Shown here in pieces: positions 17,066 to 26,769 of a stretch of 64,000 nucleotides of DNA. How positions within the stretch are numbered: the stretch's first letter is position 1; every line of letters starts with the position of its first letter. Both the position numbers and the translations under genes were made by a program. This DNA is from Teichococcus wenyumeiae (lineage in GTDB: Bacteria > Pseudomonadota > Alphaproteobacteria > Acetobacterales > Acetobacteraceae), in contig NZ_RFLX01000001.1 in assembly GCF_003696345.1 (NCBI RefSeq), positions 372,001 to 436,000 on the forward strand, in the 5' to 3' direction. The notes under the pieces are model-generated. The model was not told the DNA's origin, searched no databases, and was given only the letters and a program-made list of their open reading frames with translations.

Positions 17066-18292
17066 ATGAGCATGACGCTGGCCGATATCCTGGCGCCCAT
17101 CACGCCGGAACAGTTCTTCGCCGAGTATTATGACAAGCAGCCGCTGCACATCCCCGGCAGCCCGGCGAAATTCGCCCAGGTGCTGTCCTGGCGCGGCATC
17201 AACCGGCTGCTCGACCAGACGCATATCTGGTCCAGCCAGTCCCTGAAGCTGGTGCGGGAAGGCGTCGCGGTGCCGCCCGAGCAGTATTGCACCCGCGCCA
17301 CCAGCCGCGACGGCGCCCAGGTGATGCAGCCCGACTCGGCCCTGGTGGCGCAATGGGTGGCGCGCGGCGCCTCCGTCGTCATGAACGACGTGGACAGCCT
17401 TTCCCCCGGCCTGGCCAGCGTCTCGGATGCGCTGGAAGGCGCCGGGCTCGGCAAGGCCCAGGCCAATGTCTACATCTCCTGGCAGAGCCACAAGGCCTTC
17501 CATTCCCACTTCGACACCCACGATGTCTGGGCCGTGCAGGTGGAAGGGGAGAAGTACTGGAACATCTGGGAAGGCCGCGCCGAATGGCCGATCGCCCACC
17601 CCGTGTTCAAGAACCTGGGGCAGGAGCACCACGACCGCGCCAAGGGCAAGCTGCGCGGCAAGGTGCTGGTGAAGACCGGCGACCTGCTCTACCTGCCGCG
17701 CGGCTGGTACCACGACGCCCTGGCCGAGGCGCCCACCTCCGTCCACATCGCCTATGGCGTCCATGCCCCGCTGGGGATGGACCTGATGAACATGCTGCTG
17801 GAGCGCGCAATCTACGACGCCGCCTTCCGCCAGCCGCTGCCGCGCCAGGATGGAACCGCCGCCGCCCGCTTCGCGTTGACCAGCCGGGCCGCCCAGCTTG
17901 GGCAGCGCCTTTCGGAGCTGACGCGGGACCCCAAGGTGATGGACGTGCTGGGCAAGTTCGTGGCCGACTACCGCTACCGCCGCGGCGGCAATGACCTGCT
18001 GGCCGCGCGCGGCCTGGCCGAGGCCAGCCCGGCCACGGGCGCCGAGGCCCAGGACGGCGCCACCTTCCGCATCGTCAGCCCCGGCGCCAAGCCGGTGCGG
18101 CGCGGCGCCGAATGGCAGCTCAAGGGCCCCAACGCCACCCTGCCCCTGGTCCCCGCCGAGGCCGAGGCCGCCGGCTGGCTGCTGGCCCGCACCGACGTGG
18201 CCGAGGCCGAGCTGCATGCCGCCCACCCGGCGGTGGATGCCCCTGCGCTGCTGCAACGACTCACCGGGGCCGGCCTGCTCGTGCCTGCCTGA
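17066..18292 (+). CDS. JmjC/cupin-fold 2-oxoglutarate-dependent oxygenase (ribosomal-oxygenase-like)
   Basis: A 408-residue protein of the JmjC-type oxygenase group that includes YcfD/RoxA, which hydroxylates an arginine of ribosomal protein L16. The metal-binding triad can be read as H148-x-D150 (in AFHSHFDTHD) and H216 (in YLPRGWYHDALA). A helical dimerisation part and a C-terminal winged-helix-like region follow. The start MSMTLADILAPITPEQFFAE is typical. It needs Fe(II), oxygen and 2-oxoglutarate, the last being the product of the divergent glutamate dehydrogenase; this may be chance. Whether its target is ribosomal is an inference from the family only. Confidence 0.85.
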   Translation: MSMTLADILAPITPEQFFAEYYDKQPLHIPGSPAKFAQVLSWRGINRLLDQTHIWSSQSLKLVREGVAVPPEQYCTRATSRDGAQVMQPDSALVAQWVARGASVVMNDVDSLSPGLASVSDALEGAGLGKAQANVYISWQSHKAFHSHFDTHDVWAVQVEGEKYWNIWEGRAEWPIAHPVFKNLGQEHHDRAKGKLRGKVLVKTGDLLYLPRGWYHDALAEAPTSVHIAYGVHAPLGMDLMNMLLERAIYDAAFRQPLPRQDGTAAARFALTSRAAQLGQRLSELTRDPKVMDVLGKFVADYRYRRGGNDLLAARGLAEASPATGAEAQDGATFRIVSPGAKPVRRGAEWQLKGPNATLPLVPAEAEAAGWLLARTDVAEAELHAAHPAVDAPALLQRLTGAGLLVPA

Positions 18293-18304
18293 ACAAGGGA
18301 TATC

Positions 18305-18886
18305 ATGCGCCTCCTGCTTGCCGTCGCGATCGCTTCCCTGCCGCTGCTGGCCGCCACCGCCCAGGCCCAGCCGCGTGATTTCAAGTGCATCGGCGCCGAG
18401 CGGCTGGAGGACGATGTCTTCGAGGTGCCCTTCCCCGCCCGCAGCGCCCGCCCGGCCGCCGCCGCCCGTACCCCGGTGGCCGCCGCCGCCGAGCTGGCCA
18501 AGGCGGAGCCGGAGCGCAACATCTGCGTCCTCGGCTTCGCCACGCGGGAAGGCGGGCAGTCCAGCGCCACCCAGCTCGCCGCCCGCCGGGCGCGGGAAGT
18601 GGCGGAAATGCTCTCGGTCACCCACGGCGTCGCGCGCGACCGCATCCGTGCCGAGGCCCGCAACCCCGGCTTCAGCCGCAGCACCGAGAACCGCGAGGCC
18701 CGCAGCGTGACCATCGTGGTGCTGCCGGACCTGGGCACCACCCGCGCCGCGCCGCCGGCGACGGAACGCGCGGCACCGCCCACGCCGGCCCCCGCCGCGC
18801 CATCCGCCCCGCCGCGCGCGGCGCCGCCCAGCACCGTGCCGGCCGAACCGCCGGCGGCGACTCCGCCGGCGACGCCGACACCCTGA
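18305..18886 (+). CDS. exported protein with OmpA-C-like domain and proline-rich tail
   Basis: A 193-residue secreted protein. A Sec signal peptide (MRLLLAVAIASLPLLAATAQ) ends near residue 21 at AQA. The middle, about residues 65-145, has the VLGFATREGGQ ... LAARRAREVAEML pattern of an OmpA-like peptidoglycan-associating domain, though shortened. The final ~45 residues are almost entirely Pro, Ala and Thr and would be an extended wall-spanning tail. It starts 13 bases after the oxygenase gene and is probably co-transcribed. Function is not known; a periplasmic role near peptidoglycan is inferred from the domain. Confidence 0.65.
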   Translation: MRLLLAVAIASLPLLAATAQAQPRDFKCIGAERLEDDVFEVPFPARSARPAAAARTPVAAAAELAKAEPERNICVLGFATREGGQSSATQLAARRAREVAEMLSVTHGVARDRIRAEARNPGFSRSTENREARSVTIVVLPDLGTTRAAPPATERAAPPTPAPAAPSAPPRAAPPSTVPAEPPAATPPATPTP

Positions 18887-18894
18887 GGGAAAGG

Positions 18895-19115
18895 CGGGGC
18901 CAGGGCGCGCCCCGCCTCTCCGGGCGGGCGCCACCCCACCCCCCGCCAGCTGTTTTGTGACTGTCGGCTCCGCCAAAGGTCACGGGCCTCCTGCGGCTGC
19001 CGGTTCAGCCGGCTTGGCGCCAGCTCATTTCCGCAGAACGCAGGCGCCTGCCGCAAACTTCCTCGGGACCCGCAGCGGGACCAGGGGCACCCGCAGGGGC
19101 CGCGTCCCTTCGTCC
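18895..19115 (-). repeat. degenerate relic of the four-palindrome element
   Basis: The inner palindromes are gone, but other parts match copies 1 and 4: CCGCCAGCTGTTTTG near 18942, the internal hairpin sequence GGTTCAGCCGGC near 19003, and ACCCGCAGCGGGACC near 19069. It fills the gap in front of ftsK. Confidence 0.45.
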
Positions 19116-19215
19116 CCGGTTGTAGTGAACGCAATACCTGCACCTTATGCGTTCTGTTCCAAGCCTTTGTCGTGCTAGCCTGATCTTATTGCTCAGCATC
19201 AGACGACCGAGGCCC

Positions 19216-21888
19216 ATGTCCCGCGCTCTTGCCGACCGTCCTGCATCTTCATCCTCGTCTGGTGGCCGGCTGGCCGCCGGGGCCCGGAAGTTTGCCTCCC
19301 CCGCCGTCAAGGCCGCGCTGCGCCGCCGTGGGGCGGAAATGGCGGGGCTGGTCCTGGCCGTCGCCGGCGGCGCCCTGCTGGTGGCGCTGGTCAGCTACAA
19401 CCCGGCGGACCCGTCCCTTTCCACCGCGGCCGAGCGGCCGGTGACCAACCTGGCCGGCCCGGTCGGCGCCATTGTCGCCGACCTGCTGCTGCAGGGCTTC
19501 GGCTGGGCCGCGATGCTGCCTTCCGCCGTGGCCCTGGGCTGGGCCTGGCGGCTGGCGACGCACAAGGGCCTGGCGCCCTTCGCCGGGCGGGCGGCGGCGG
19601 TACTGGGCGCCCTGCCGCTGCTGGCCGGCGCGCTGCACCTGCTGCCCATGGGCAGCGGCGGGCCGACCCTGGCCGGCCCCGGCGGCGCGATCGGCGAGCT
19701 GCTGGCCAATAGCGTGATGAGCACCGCGCAGGGACTGCTCGGCCCGCTGGGCAAGCTGGGCGGGGAAGTGGTGGTGGTGGCCCTGGCGGGCTCGCTGTCC
19801 TTCGCCGCCATCGGCGTGCCGCTGCTGGCCTGGATGCAGATGGGCCGCAGCGCCGGCCGCGCGGCACGTGGCGGCGCCGAGCTGACCAGCGGCCTGTTGC
19901 GCCGCACCACCGCCGCCACGCCGCCGCAGCCTCACTGGGCCGCGCCGGCGGAGGATGAGCCGGAGGCCGAGCGCGGCCCCAGCATCGGCCGCCGCCTGGC
20001 CGCGCCCTTCGCCGCGATGGGCGGTGCCGTGGGCGGGCTCTTCGCCCGCCGGCGGGAAGCGCCCTCGCCACAGCTTTCGGCCATGCTGCGCGCGGCGGAT
20101 GCCGCCGCCTCCGCCGCCCCGCAGCCAGCCCAGCGCCGCGCGCCCACCCTGTCGCGCGGCCCCGGCCTCTCCTCGCGCGGTCCTGTCGTGATGCCCGCCC
20201 CTGGCGAGGAGGACGACGACGATGCGGTGATGCCGCCACCGCCGCCCCGCTCCCGCGCGCATATCGAGGAAGAGGTGGAGGAGCCCGCCTCCCGCCGCAT
20301 CGTCGCCCGCGCGCCGGAGCCGCAGGCGGCGCGCAAGCCTGCCCGGGTGCCGCAGCCGCTGCCGCAGCCCGAACGCTTCCGCCTGCCGCAGCTCGACCTG
20401 CTGCAGGCGCCGCCCACCCGCCGCAACGACGGCCCGAACGAGCAGGCGCTGCAGGACAATGCCCGCCTGCTGGAATCCGTGCTGGAAGACTATGGCGTGC
20501 GCGGCCGCATCGTGGAGATCCGCCCCGGCCCGGTGGTCACGCTCTATGAGCTGGAGCCCGCGCCCGGCACCAAGTCCGCCCGCGTCATCGGCCTGGCCGA
20601 CGACATCGCGCGTTCCATGAGCGTGATGGCGGTGCGCATCGCGACGGTGCCTGGCCGCAACGTCATCGGCATCGAACTGCCGAACGAGCGGCGGGAAACG
20701 GTCTATTTCTCCGAGATGATGGCCAGCGCCGAATGGGCCTCCAACACCGCGCGGCTGCCGCTGGTGCTGGGCAAGGACATCGGCGGCTCCCCGGTCATCG
20801 CCGACCTCGCGCGCATGCCGCACCTGCTGATCGCCGGCACCACCGGCTCGGGCAAGTCGGTCGGCATCAACACCATGATCCTGTCGCTGCTCTACCGCTT
20901 CAGCCCGGATGAGTGCCGCTTCATCATGATCGACCCGAAGATGCTGGAACTCTCGGTCTATGACCGCATCCCGCATCTGCTGGCCCCGGTCGTGACCGAG
21001 CCGCCCAAGGCCATCGGCGCGCTGAAGTGGACGGTGCGGGAAATGGAGCGCCGCTACCGCGCCATGTCGCAGCTCGGCGTGCGCAACATCGGCGGCTACA
21101 ACGACAAGGTGAATGCCGCGCGCGGCAAGGGCGAGGTGCTGACCCGCCGCGTGCAGACCGGCTTCGACCCCGACACCGGCCGCCCCGTCTTCGAGGACCA
21201 GCCGCTGGCGCTGGAGCCGCTGCCGATGATTGTCGTGGTCATCGACGAGATGGCCGACCTGATGATCGTGGCGGGCAAGGAGATCGAGGCCGCCGTGCAG
21301 CGCCTGGCGCAGATGGCGCGTGCCGCCGGCATCCATGTCATCATGGCCACGCAGCGGCCTTCGGTGGATGTCATCACCGGCACCATCAAGGCCAACTTCC
21401 CGACCCGCATCTCCTTCCAGGTGACCAGCAAGATCGACAGCCGCACCATCCTGGGCGAGATGGGCGCCGAGCAGCTGCTCGGCCAGGGCGACATGCTGCA
21501 CATGGCCGGCGGCGGCCGCGTGGCCCGCGTCCACGGCCCCTTCGTCTCGGACGCCGAGGTGGAGCGCGTGGTGGAATTCCTGCGCGAGCAGGGCGAGCCC
21601 GCCTATATCGAGGAAGTCACCGAAAGCGACGAGGAAGCGGGCGGCGATTCCGGCATGTCCGGCATCGCCGGTGCGTCCGACGGCGAGAAGGGCCTCTTCG
21701 ACCAGGCGGTGGCGCTGGTGACGCGGGAAGGCAAGGCCTCGACCTCCTTCATCCAGCGGCACCTGTCCATCGGCTACAACCGCGCCGCCAAGCTGATCGA
21801 GCAGATGGAGAAGGAAGGCATCGTCGGGCCAGCCAACCATGTCGGCAAGCGCGAGGTTCTCGCGCGGCGGAGCGACATGGACGACTGA
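19216..21888 (+). CDS. ftsK: DNA translocase FtsK
   Basis: An 890-residue inner-membrane motor that pumps chromosomal DNA at the division septum and supports dimer resolution. About four N-terminal membrane helices ([20 protein letters not shown] onward) are followed by a proline- and arginine-rich linker, then the RecA-like motor with Walker [13 protein letters not shown] near residue 540 and Walker [13 protein letters not shown] near 675. The C-terminal gamma winged helix ([20 protein letters not shown]) would read the orienting sequences. ATG 19216 is preferred, with GAGG just upstream; the frame opens at 19147. It stands alone, ending at an inverted-repeat element that separates it from a convergent cupin gene. 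Confidence 0.95.
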   Translation: MSRALADRPASSSSSGGRLAAGARKFASPAVKAALRRRGAEMAGLVLAVAGGALLVALVSYNPADPSLSTAAERPVTNLAGPVGAIVADLLLQGFGWAAMLPSAVALGWAWRLATHKGLAPFAGRAAAVLGALPLLAGALHLLPMGSGGPTLAGPGGAIGELLANSVMSTAQGLLGPLGKLGGEVVVVALAGSLSFAAIGVPLLAWMQMGRSAGRAARGGAELTSGLLRRTTAATPPQPHWAAPAEDEPEAERGPSIGRRLAAPFAAMGGAVGGLFARRREAPSPQLSAMLRAADAAASAAPQPAQRRAPTLSRGPGLSSRGPVVMPAPGEEDDDDAVMPPPPPRSRAHIEEEVEEPASRRIVARAPEPQAARKPARVPQPLPQPERFRLPQLDLLQAPPTRRNDGPNEQALQDNARLLESVLEDYGVRGRIVEIRPGPVVTLYELEPAPGTKSARVIGLADDIARSMSVMAVRIATVPGRNVIGIELPNERRETVYFSEMMASAEWASNTARLPLVLGKDIGGSPVIADLARMPHLLIAGTTGSGKSVGINTMILSLLYRFSPDECRFIMIDPKMLELSVYDRIPHLLAPVVTEPPKAIGALKWTVREMERRYRAMSQLGVRNIGGYNDKVNAARGKGEVLTRRVQTGFDPDTGRPVFEDQPLALEPLPMIVVVIDEMADLMIVAGKEIEAAVQRLAQMARAAGIHVIMATQRPSVDVITGTIKANFPTRISFQVTSKIDSRTILGEMGAEQLLGQGDMLHMAGGGRVARVHGPFVSDAEVERVVEFLREQGEPAYIEEVTESDEEAGGDSGMSGIAGASDGEKGLFDQAVALVTREGKASTSFIQRHLSIGYNRAAKLIEQMEKEGIVGPANHVGKREVLARRSDMDD

Positions 21889-21890
21889 GA

Positions 21891-22070
21891 AAAGGCTGGG
21901 GAATGAATTCCCCAGACCCCATCTTCTTTCTGCCGGTTTGGCTTCGGGCTTCGAGGCCGGAAGGGGTTCCTGAAATGGGGCCCCTTTTCTTTTGAAAGCT
22001 GAACCCACTCCCGGGAAAAACTCGAAGAAAAAAGATGGGGATCCCAGGGGAATTCATTCCCCCGGCCTTT
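21891..22070. repeat. convergent-border inverted repeat, copy 1 (GAATGAATTC family)
   Basis: A ~180-bp element with mirrored arms of about 40 bases. The left arm (21891-21930) and right arm (22030-22070) each contain a palindrome of the form GGGGAAT-GA-ATTCCCC followed inward by a GACCCC- or GATCCC-containing flank, ATCTT and a T/C-rich run. It fills the gap between ftsK and the convergent cupin gene. Hairpins facing each other with inward T-runs would serve as a two-way terminator. Confidence 0.7.
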
Positions 22071-22072
22071 CC

Positions 22073-22471
22073 TTATCCCGGCGCCGGTGAAGAGAAGGGC
22101 TTGTCCTTGTCCACCACATAGGTCGCGAAGAAACGCGTGGCCTCGGTCGCCCGGCCGCTATGCGGCACGCCGGCTGGCACCAGGAAGCTGTCGCCGCCCT
22201 TCAGATGCAGCGTTTCCTGGCCCTCGATGTCCAGGTCCATCGCGCCGCTGATGATGTAGGTGGCCTCGTGCCCCTGGTGGGTGTGGCGGGGGATCGCCGA
22301 TTGCGGCTCCACCTCCACCATCATCTGGATGGTGACGTAGTTGGTGCCGGGCAGCGGCTCCTGCTTCAGCGTCGTGCGCTTGACACCAGGGGCCTGGGCC
22401 GAGGCCGGTGCCGCCACCAGCCCCAAGGCAGCGCAAAGGGCGCAGCCGCCAAAGATCCTGCGGGTGATCAT
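22073..22471 (-). CDS. exported cupin-domain protein
   Basis: A 132-residue protein. ATG 22471 has an excellent AGGAGG upstream and gives a clean Sec signal peptide, RRIFGGCALCAALGLVAAPA, with cleavage after ASA. The mature part is a single cupin barrel with the metal-site pattern IPRHTHQGHEATYIISGAMD and the later PAGVPHSGR, supplying the usual His/Glu/His set. Small secreted cupins of this type are widespread and mostly uncharacterised; they may bind a metal and a small ligand in the periplasm. It is convergent with ftsK and separated from it by an inverted-repeat element. Confidence 0.8.
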   Translation of the reverse strand: MITRRIFGGCALCAALGLVAAPASAQAPGVKRTTLKQEPLPGTNYVTIQMMVEVEPQSAIPRHTHQGHEATYIISGAMDLDIEGQETLHLKGGDSFLVPAGVPHSGRATEATRFFATYVVDKDKPFSSPAPG

Positions 22472-22629
22472 GCCGGTCCTCCTGTTTCTGGGCACCGGCA
22501 TTGCAGCAGGATCCGGCGTGGCTGGCAGCATCTGGCTTCGGTTCCCCCGTTCTTGTCATCGCCGCCCCGGCTTTCCCCTGCCGCCATCAGCGCATAGGCT
22601 CCCGCGCAGCAGCACAGGGGAGATGCGCC

Positions 22630-23286
22630 ATGGCGGATGGCCGGCTTTTCATCGGGACCAAGATGTATTCCTCCTGGTCCTTGCGCGGCTGGCTGGCCGT
22701 GCATCTGGCCGGGCTGGATGTGGAGGAGGTGGTGATCCCGCTGGCGGGCGGCGCCACGGCGGCGGTGAAGGAGGCCACGCCCTCGGGCACCGTGCCTTAC
22801 CTGGAGCATCGCGGCGCCAAGGTCTGGGAAAGCCTCGCCATCGTGGAATATTGCGCCGAATTCGCGCCGCATCTCTGGCCGGCGGACCGCGCTGCCCGCG
22901 CCTGGGCGCGCTCCATCGCCGCCGAGATGCATGCCGGCTTCCGCCCGCTGCGGCAGAACATGCCCATGACCATCCTGAACACCCGCGCCGGAGAGGGCGC
23001 GACGCCCGAGGCCATGGCCGATGTGGCACGCATCGACGCCATCTGGCAGGCGGCGCTGGAAGCTTCCGGCGGGCCTTTCCTCTTCGGGGCGGAGATGGGC
23101 GCGGCGGATGTGATGTATGCGCCCGTGGTCTGCCGCTTCCTGACCTGGCGCCCTGCCGTCTCGACGGCGGCGCAGGCCTATATGCAGGCGGTGCGGGCGC
23201 ATCCGCTGATGCAGCGCTGGTACGCCGAGGCTGCCGCCGAGCCCGCCGAATGGCGCCTGGCAAAATACGAGGCGCCGCAGCAGTGA
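22630..23286 (+). CDS. glutathione S-transferase family protein
   Basis: A 218-residue cytoplasmic protein with the two-domain GST layout. The N-terminal thioredoxin-like domain begins LFIGTKMYSSWSLRGWLAVH, where the Ser-Ser-Trp-Ser segment carries the likely glutathione-activating Ser, and includes the cis-Pro segment GTVPYLEH and ESLAIVEYCAE. The helical C-terminal domain has FLFGAEMGAADVMYAPVV, the usual N-capping motif. The next gene begins within its stop codon, so it is the first gene of a three-gene run with a VOC-domain protein and a methyltransferase. Substrate unknown. Confidence 0.87.
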   Translation: MADGRLFIGTKMYSSWSLRGWLAVHLAGLDVEEVVIPLAGGATAAVKEATPSGTVPYLEHRGAKVWESLAIVEYCAEFAPHLWPADRAARAWARSIAAEMHAGFRPLRQNMPMTILNTRAGEGATPEAMADVARIDAIWQAALEASGGPFLFGAEMGAADVMYAPVVCRFLTWRPAVSTAAQAYMQAVRAHPLMQRWYAEAAAEPAEWRLAKYEAPQQ

Positions 23287-24134
23287 GCGCCGCCTCGCTC
23301 GACCATGTCGGGTTTTGCACCGACCAGCCCGAGGCGCTCTGGGCGGCCTATGAGCGGCTCGGCTTCACGCTGACGCCGGTGGCGCGGCAATCCGGCCCGC
23401 GCAGGCCCGGCGCGCCGGTGGAGCGGCTGGGCACCGGCAACCGCTGCGCCATGCTGCGCCACGGCTATGTGGAACTGCTGGGCATTCTGGACCCGGCCCT
23501 ATTCGACAACAACGTCGGCCGCTTCGTCGCACGCTATCGCGGGCTGCATATCCTGGCCTTCGGGGTGGAGGACGCGGAAGCCGAGCTGCCGCGCCTGCGC
23601 GCCGCCGGGCTGGATATCCCGGCCGTGGCGCCCCTGCAGCGCCCGGTGGACGACAGCGCGCCGGATGGCCCGCTGGCCCGCTTCTCCCGCCTGCCGGTGC
23701 CGGATGCGCCGGAAGGGCGGCTGCAACTGATCCAGCACCACACACCGGAGCTGCTGTGGCAGGAGCAGTGGATGCGCCATGCCAATGGCGCCGTGGCGCT
23801 GGAAGCCGCCATCCTGGCCTCCCCCACCCCGGCGGAGACCGCCGCGCGGCTGTCCCGCCTGACCGGCGCGGTGCTGGAGCCAGACCCGGCGGGCGGCTTC
23901 GCGCTGCCGCTGCCACAGGGCCGGGTGCGCATCCTGCCGCCCGAGGCGCTGGCGGCGGTGTTGCCGGGCGTGGCGGCGCCCACCCTGCCCTTCATCGCCG
24001 GATATGTGCTGCGCACCGAGGACGGCGCCGCCGCCGCCGCCCGCATCCTCCAGGGGCTCGACACCCGCCCGGCGCCGGAAGGGCTGATGGTGCCGCCAGA
24101 GCTGGCCGGCGGCGCCGCGCTGGTCTTCGCATGA
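23283..24134 (+). CDS. VOC (glyoxalase-like) domain protein
   Basis: A 283-residue protein starting at GTG 23283, whose last bases overlap the GST stop (GTGA). The N-terminal half opens LDHVGFCTDQPEALWAAYERLGF, a vicinal-oxygen-chelate module, and the segment MLRHGYVELLGILDPALFDN supplies the metal-ligand-like Glu. A second, weaker module follows in the C-terminal half. It resembles the glyoxalase-like group sometimes annotated as lactoylglutathione-lyase-type, which fits its coupling to a GST. The reaction is not known. Confidence 0.75.
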   Translation: MSAASLDHVGFCTDQPEALWAAYERLGFTLTPVARQSGPRRPGAPVERLGTGNRCAMLRHGYVELLGILDPALFDNNVGRFVARYRGLHILAFGVEDAEAELPRLRAAGLDIPAVAPLQRPVDDSAPDGPLARFSRLPVPDAPEGRLQLIQHHTPELLWQEQWMRHANGAVALEAAILASPTPAETAARLSRLTGAVLEPDPAGGFALPLPQGRVRILPPEALAAVLPGVAAPTLPFIAGYVLRTEDGAAAAARILQGLDTRPAPEGLMVPPELAGGAALVFA

Positions 24135-24880
24135 GCACGGCTTCGGCCATCGGCCATTCGCTGCGGACCTATTACGCCCCCGGCCGGGCGGCGGCGCTGG
24201 ATGCCTTCCAGGCCCGCTTCCTGGGCGCGGGCGAGCTGGGCTTCGACATCGGCGCCCATGTCGGGGACCGCACCGCCAGCTTCCGCCGGCTCGGTGCCCG
24301 CGCCGTGGCGGTGGAGCCGCAGCCGCGGCTGGCCCGGCTGCTGCGCCTGCTGTTCGGGCGGGATGCCGGCGTCACCCGCGTCGCCGCCCTGGTCGGCGAC
24401 CAGGCGGGGGAAGCGACGCTGCGGCTGAACCGCGCCAACCCCACCGTCGCCACGGCCTCCGAGGCCTTTCTCGCCGCCGCCGCCGGTGCGCCGGGCTGGG
24501 AAGGGCAGCACTGGGACGATGCCGTCACCCTGCCCGTCACCACCCTTGATGCCCTGGCGGCGGCGCATGGGGCGCCGGAATTCATCAAGATCGACGTGGA
24601 AGGCTTCGAGGCCCAGGCGCTGGCCGGCCTTTCCCGCCCGGTGCGGGCCCTGTCCTTCGAGTTCACGCTGATCCAGCGCGACGTGGCGCTGGACGCGCTG
24701 CGTATCGTCGAAGGCCTGGGCCCTTACAGCTTCAATGCCTGCCTGGGGGAGGAGATGCGCTTCGCCCTGCCCGCCCCCGCCCATGCCGGCACCCTGGCCC
24801 GCTGGCTGGAAGCCCTGCCGCCCGAGGCCAATAGCGGCGACATCTATGCCAGCCTGGACCCCGCCCGCCTGCAACCCTGA
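24131..24880 (+). CDS. FkbM-family SAM-dependent methyltransferase
   Basis: A 249-residue methyltransferase-fold protein. The SAM-binding motif I is ELGFDIGAHVGDRTASF near residue 35-50, motif II is RAVAVEPQPRLARLL, and the FkbM signature EFIKIDVEGFEAQALAGL is complete. These enzymes usually O-methylate sugars or small molecules. The ATG overlaps the stop of the VOC gene (ATGA), placing it in the same operon. The acceptor cannot be predicted. Confidence 0.85.
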   Translation: MSTASAIGHSLRTYYAPGRAAALDAFQARFLGAGELGFDIGAHVGDRTASFRRLGARAVAVEPQPRLARLLRLLFGRDAGVTRVAALVGDQAGEATLRLNRANPTVATASEAFLAAAAGAPGWEGQHWDDAVTLPVTTLDALAAAHGAPEFIKIDVEGFEAQALAGLSRPVRALSFEFTLIQRDVALDALRIVEGLGPYSFNACLGEEMRFALPAPAHAGTLARWLEALPPEANSGDIYASLDPARLQP

Positions 24881-25048
24881 GCCCCGCGCGCGGCGCAGCC
24901 CGCGCATCGTTTGACGCCCGCCTGCCCCTATGGCCTAAGCCGCAGCCTGATCACCGGAAGCGGGAGCCCCGGGCCGGGCCCGACCGCCCGGCGGGGATGC
25001 CCGGAAGGGCGGCGCCCGCCGGCCTGGCCTTCCCGCCAAGAGAGCCCC
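24881..25048. other. short gap with eroded repeat-like hairpin
   Basis: About 24965-25030 carries GGCGGGG and an AAGGGCGGCGCCC core like the outer hairpin of the four-palindrome family, without the inner palindrome. Probably a relic. Confidence 0.3.
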
Positions 25049-26107
25049 ATGACCGCCCAAGCCATCCTGGAACACCTCGTCTTCGGCGCCAGCCTGGCCG
25101 CATTGTCCGCGCTGCTGGTGCGGCTGATGATCGCCTTTCCCATCCTGGACCACCCGGACCACCGCAAGGCGCATGTCCACCCCACCCCCAAGGGCGGCGG
25201 CATCGGCATCGTCGCGGCCTTCATGGCGGGGATGCTGGCGCTCTTCCTGACGGCGCAATTCGCCCGCGTCGCGGACCGGCAGTTCATCGGCGTCATCCTC
25301 GCCGCCCTGGCCATCGCCGCCCTGGCCCTGGCCGATGACGTGAAGAACTTCCGCTTCGTGGTGAAGCTGGGCGCCCAGGCCCTGGCGGCCCTGGTGGCGG
25401 TGGCCAGCGGCCTCACGGTCAGCAAGCTGGCGCTGCCCTGGATCGGCGTGGTGGAGCTGGGCTGGCTCGGCCCCGCGCTGACGCTGTTCTGGATCGTCGC
25501 CTGCACCAATGCCGTGAACTTCATGGACGGGCTGGATTCCCTGGTGGGCAGCGTCACGCTGATCACCTGCACCGTGCTGGCGGTGCTGGCGGGGGCGCAG
25601 GGCGGCTGGTTCCTCTACGCCGCCTGCCTGATCCTGGGCGCCGGCATCCTGGGCTTCCTGCCCTTCAACCTGCCGCCCGCCCGCATCTTCATGGGCGATG
25701 TCGGCAGCCAGTTCCTGGGCTTCATCCTGGCGGTGCTGGGCGTCGCCGCTGCGCGCTTCGATGCCGCGCAGCTCTCCTTCCTGCTGGTGCCGCTGCTGCT
25801 CTTCGCGCTGCTCTTCGACACCGGCTTCACCCTGCTCCGCCGCGCCTGGATGGGGGAGCGGGTCAGCACGCCCCACCGCACCCACCTGTACCAGATGGCG
25901 CAGCGCAGCGGCATGTCCGTGCCGGCCGTGGCCGCCACCCATGCCGGCTTCGCGCTGTTCCAGGGCGCCCTGGCCCTGAGCTTCGCCGGCCTGCCCGGCT
26001 GGGCCAAGCCGCTGGTCATCCTGCCGCCGCTGGCGGTGCAGCTGCTCTGGCTAGCCTATGTGGTGCGACGCGTCCGCCGCGCCGGGCTCAGCTGGAAGGC
26101 GGGTTGA
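25049..26107 (+). CDS. WecA/MraY-like undecaprenyl-phosphate sugar-1-phosphate transferase
   Basis: A 352-residue polytopic membrane enzyme of glycosyltransferase family 4, which moves a sugar-1-phosphate from a UDP-sugar to undecaprenyl phosphate. Key motifs are present in order: the D-D pair in LADDVKNFRF (residues 96-97), the nucleotide-site NAVNFMDGLDSL (157-164), and FMGDVGSQFLGF with the catalytic-region Asp217. About ten hydrophobic helices are visible. It would start an O-antigen or exopolysaccharide chain on the cytoplasmic face. No other polysaccharide gene is beside it. Its last 20 bases overlap the end of the convergent lipoprotein gene. Confidence 0.86.
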   Translation: MTAQAILEHLVFGASLAALSALLVRLMIAFPILDHPDHRKAHVHPTPKGGGIGIVAAFMAGMLALFLTAQFARVADRQFIGVILAALAIAALALADDVKNFRFVVKLGAQALAALVAVASGLTVSKLALPWIGVVELGWLGPALTLFWIVACTNAVNFMDGLDSLVGSVTLITCTVLAVLAGAQGGWFLYAACLILGAGILGFLPFNLPPARIFMGDVGSQFLGFILAVLGVAAARFDAAQLSFLLVPLLLFALLFDTGFTLLRRAWMGERVSTPHRTHLYQMAQRSGMSVPAVAATHAGFALFQGALALSFAGLPGWAKPLVILPPLAVQLLWLAYVVRRVRRAGLSWKAG

Positions 26108-26753
26108 CCACCTCCACCCAGAGCGGCCCCGGCGGGCCGATCCATTGCTCAGAACGGTAGATCCCGCCCGTCTCCGGGTCCGCCCAGAAACGGTTCACAA
26201 AACTCTCCCCGCTGCCCCGGCAGCGTTCCGTGATCAGCAGGACCGGCGGCGCCTGCACCCCATCCGTCAGGCCACCGCGCAGCCGGCAGTTCAGCGACAG
26301 CCCGAAGCGCATCCCCTCCGGCGAGCGGTCGGACCGCATCAGGTCCACCTGCCGCCGCGAGGCCACCTCCCGCCCCAGCAACTGCAAGGGCTCGTCCAGC
26401 GGGTCCGGGCCATCCAGCCGCGTCGCCGCCAGCCAGTCCCGCAACCCGGCGGTGGCCACCACCCGGGCGCCATCCGTCGCCACCACCATGCCGCCAGGGC
26501 TGCGCCACATGCGGTTCTCGCCACTCTGCTGCGCCAGCACCGCCACCACGGCCCGGCTGCCCCAGCGCAGGTGCAGCGCCGGCTCCCCCGCCGCGGCGGC
26601 CTGAGCGGAGGCGGGAACTTCCTCCGCCTCGGCCTCCGGCATGGATGTGGCCAAGCCCAGCGTTTCCGCCCCGGGGATGCCTGAAAGGTCCGGCAGCCAG
26701 GAGGTGCAGGCGGGAAGCAGCAGAAGAGCCAGGACAGGCAGGGCGTGGCGCAT
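26088..26753 (-). CDS. putative lipoprotein, unknown function
   Basis: A 221-residue exported protein with a lipoprotein signal, MRHALPVLALLLLPACTSWL, lipobox Cys at residue 16. The mature part carries AVVAVLAQQSGENRMWRSPGG and GVQAPPVLLITERCRGSGES and resembles the group of short YjbF-type lipoproteins linked to polysaccharide export; this is only a tentative likeness, though it would fit the convergent sugar-phosphate transferase gene. ATG 26753 is used; another ATG lies three codons upstream. The 3' end overlaps the transferase gene by 20 bases. Confidence 0.6.
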   Translation of the reverse strand: MRHALPVLALLLLPACTSWLPDLSGIPGAETLGLATSMPEAEAEEVPASAQAAAAGEPALHLRWGSRAVVAVLAQQSGENRMWRSPGGMVVATDGARVVATAGLRDWLAATRLDGPDPLDEPLQLLGREVASRRQVDLMRSDRSPEGMRFGLSLNCRLRGGLTDGVQAPPVLLITERCRGSGESFVNRFWADPETGGIYRSEQWIGPPGPLWVEVVNPPSS

Positions 26754-26769
26754 GATAGGCATGCTACGC

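Noticed and set aside
19249-22008. A 919-codon minus-strand frame opposite ftsK.
   Set aside because: His/Arg/Gly-rich antisense shadow with no domain; ftsK has complete motor motifs.
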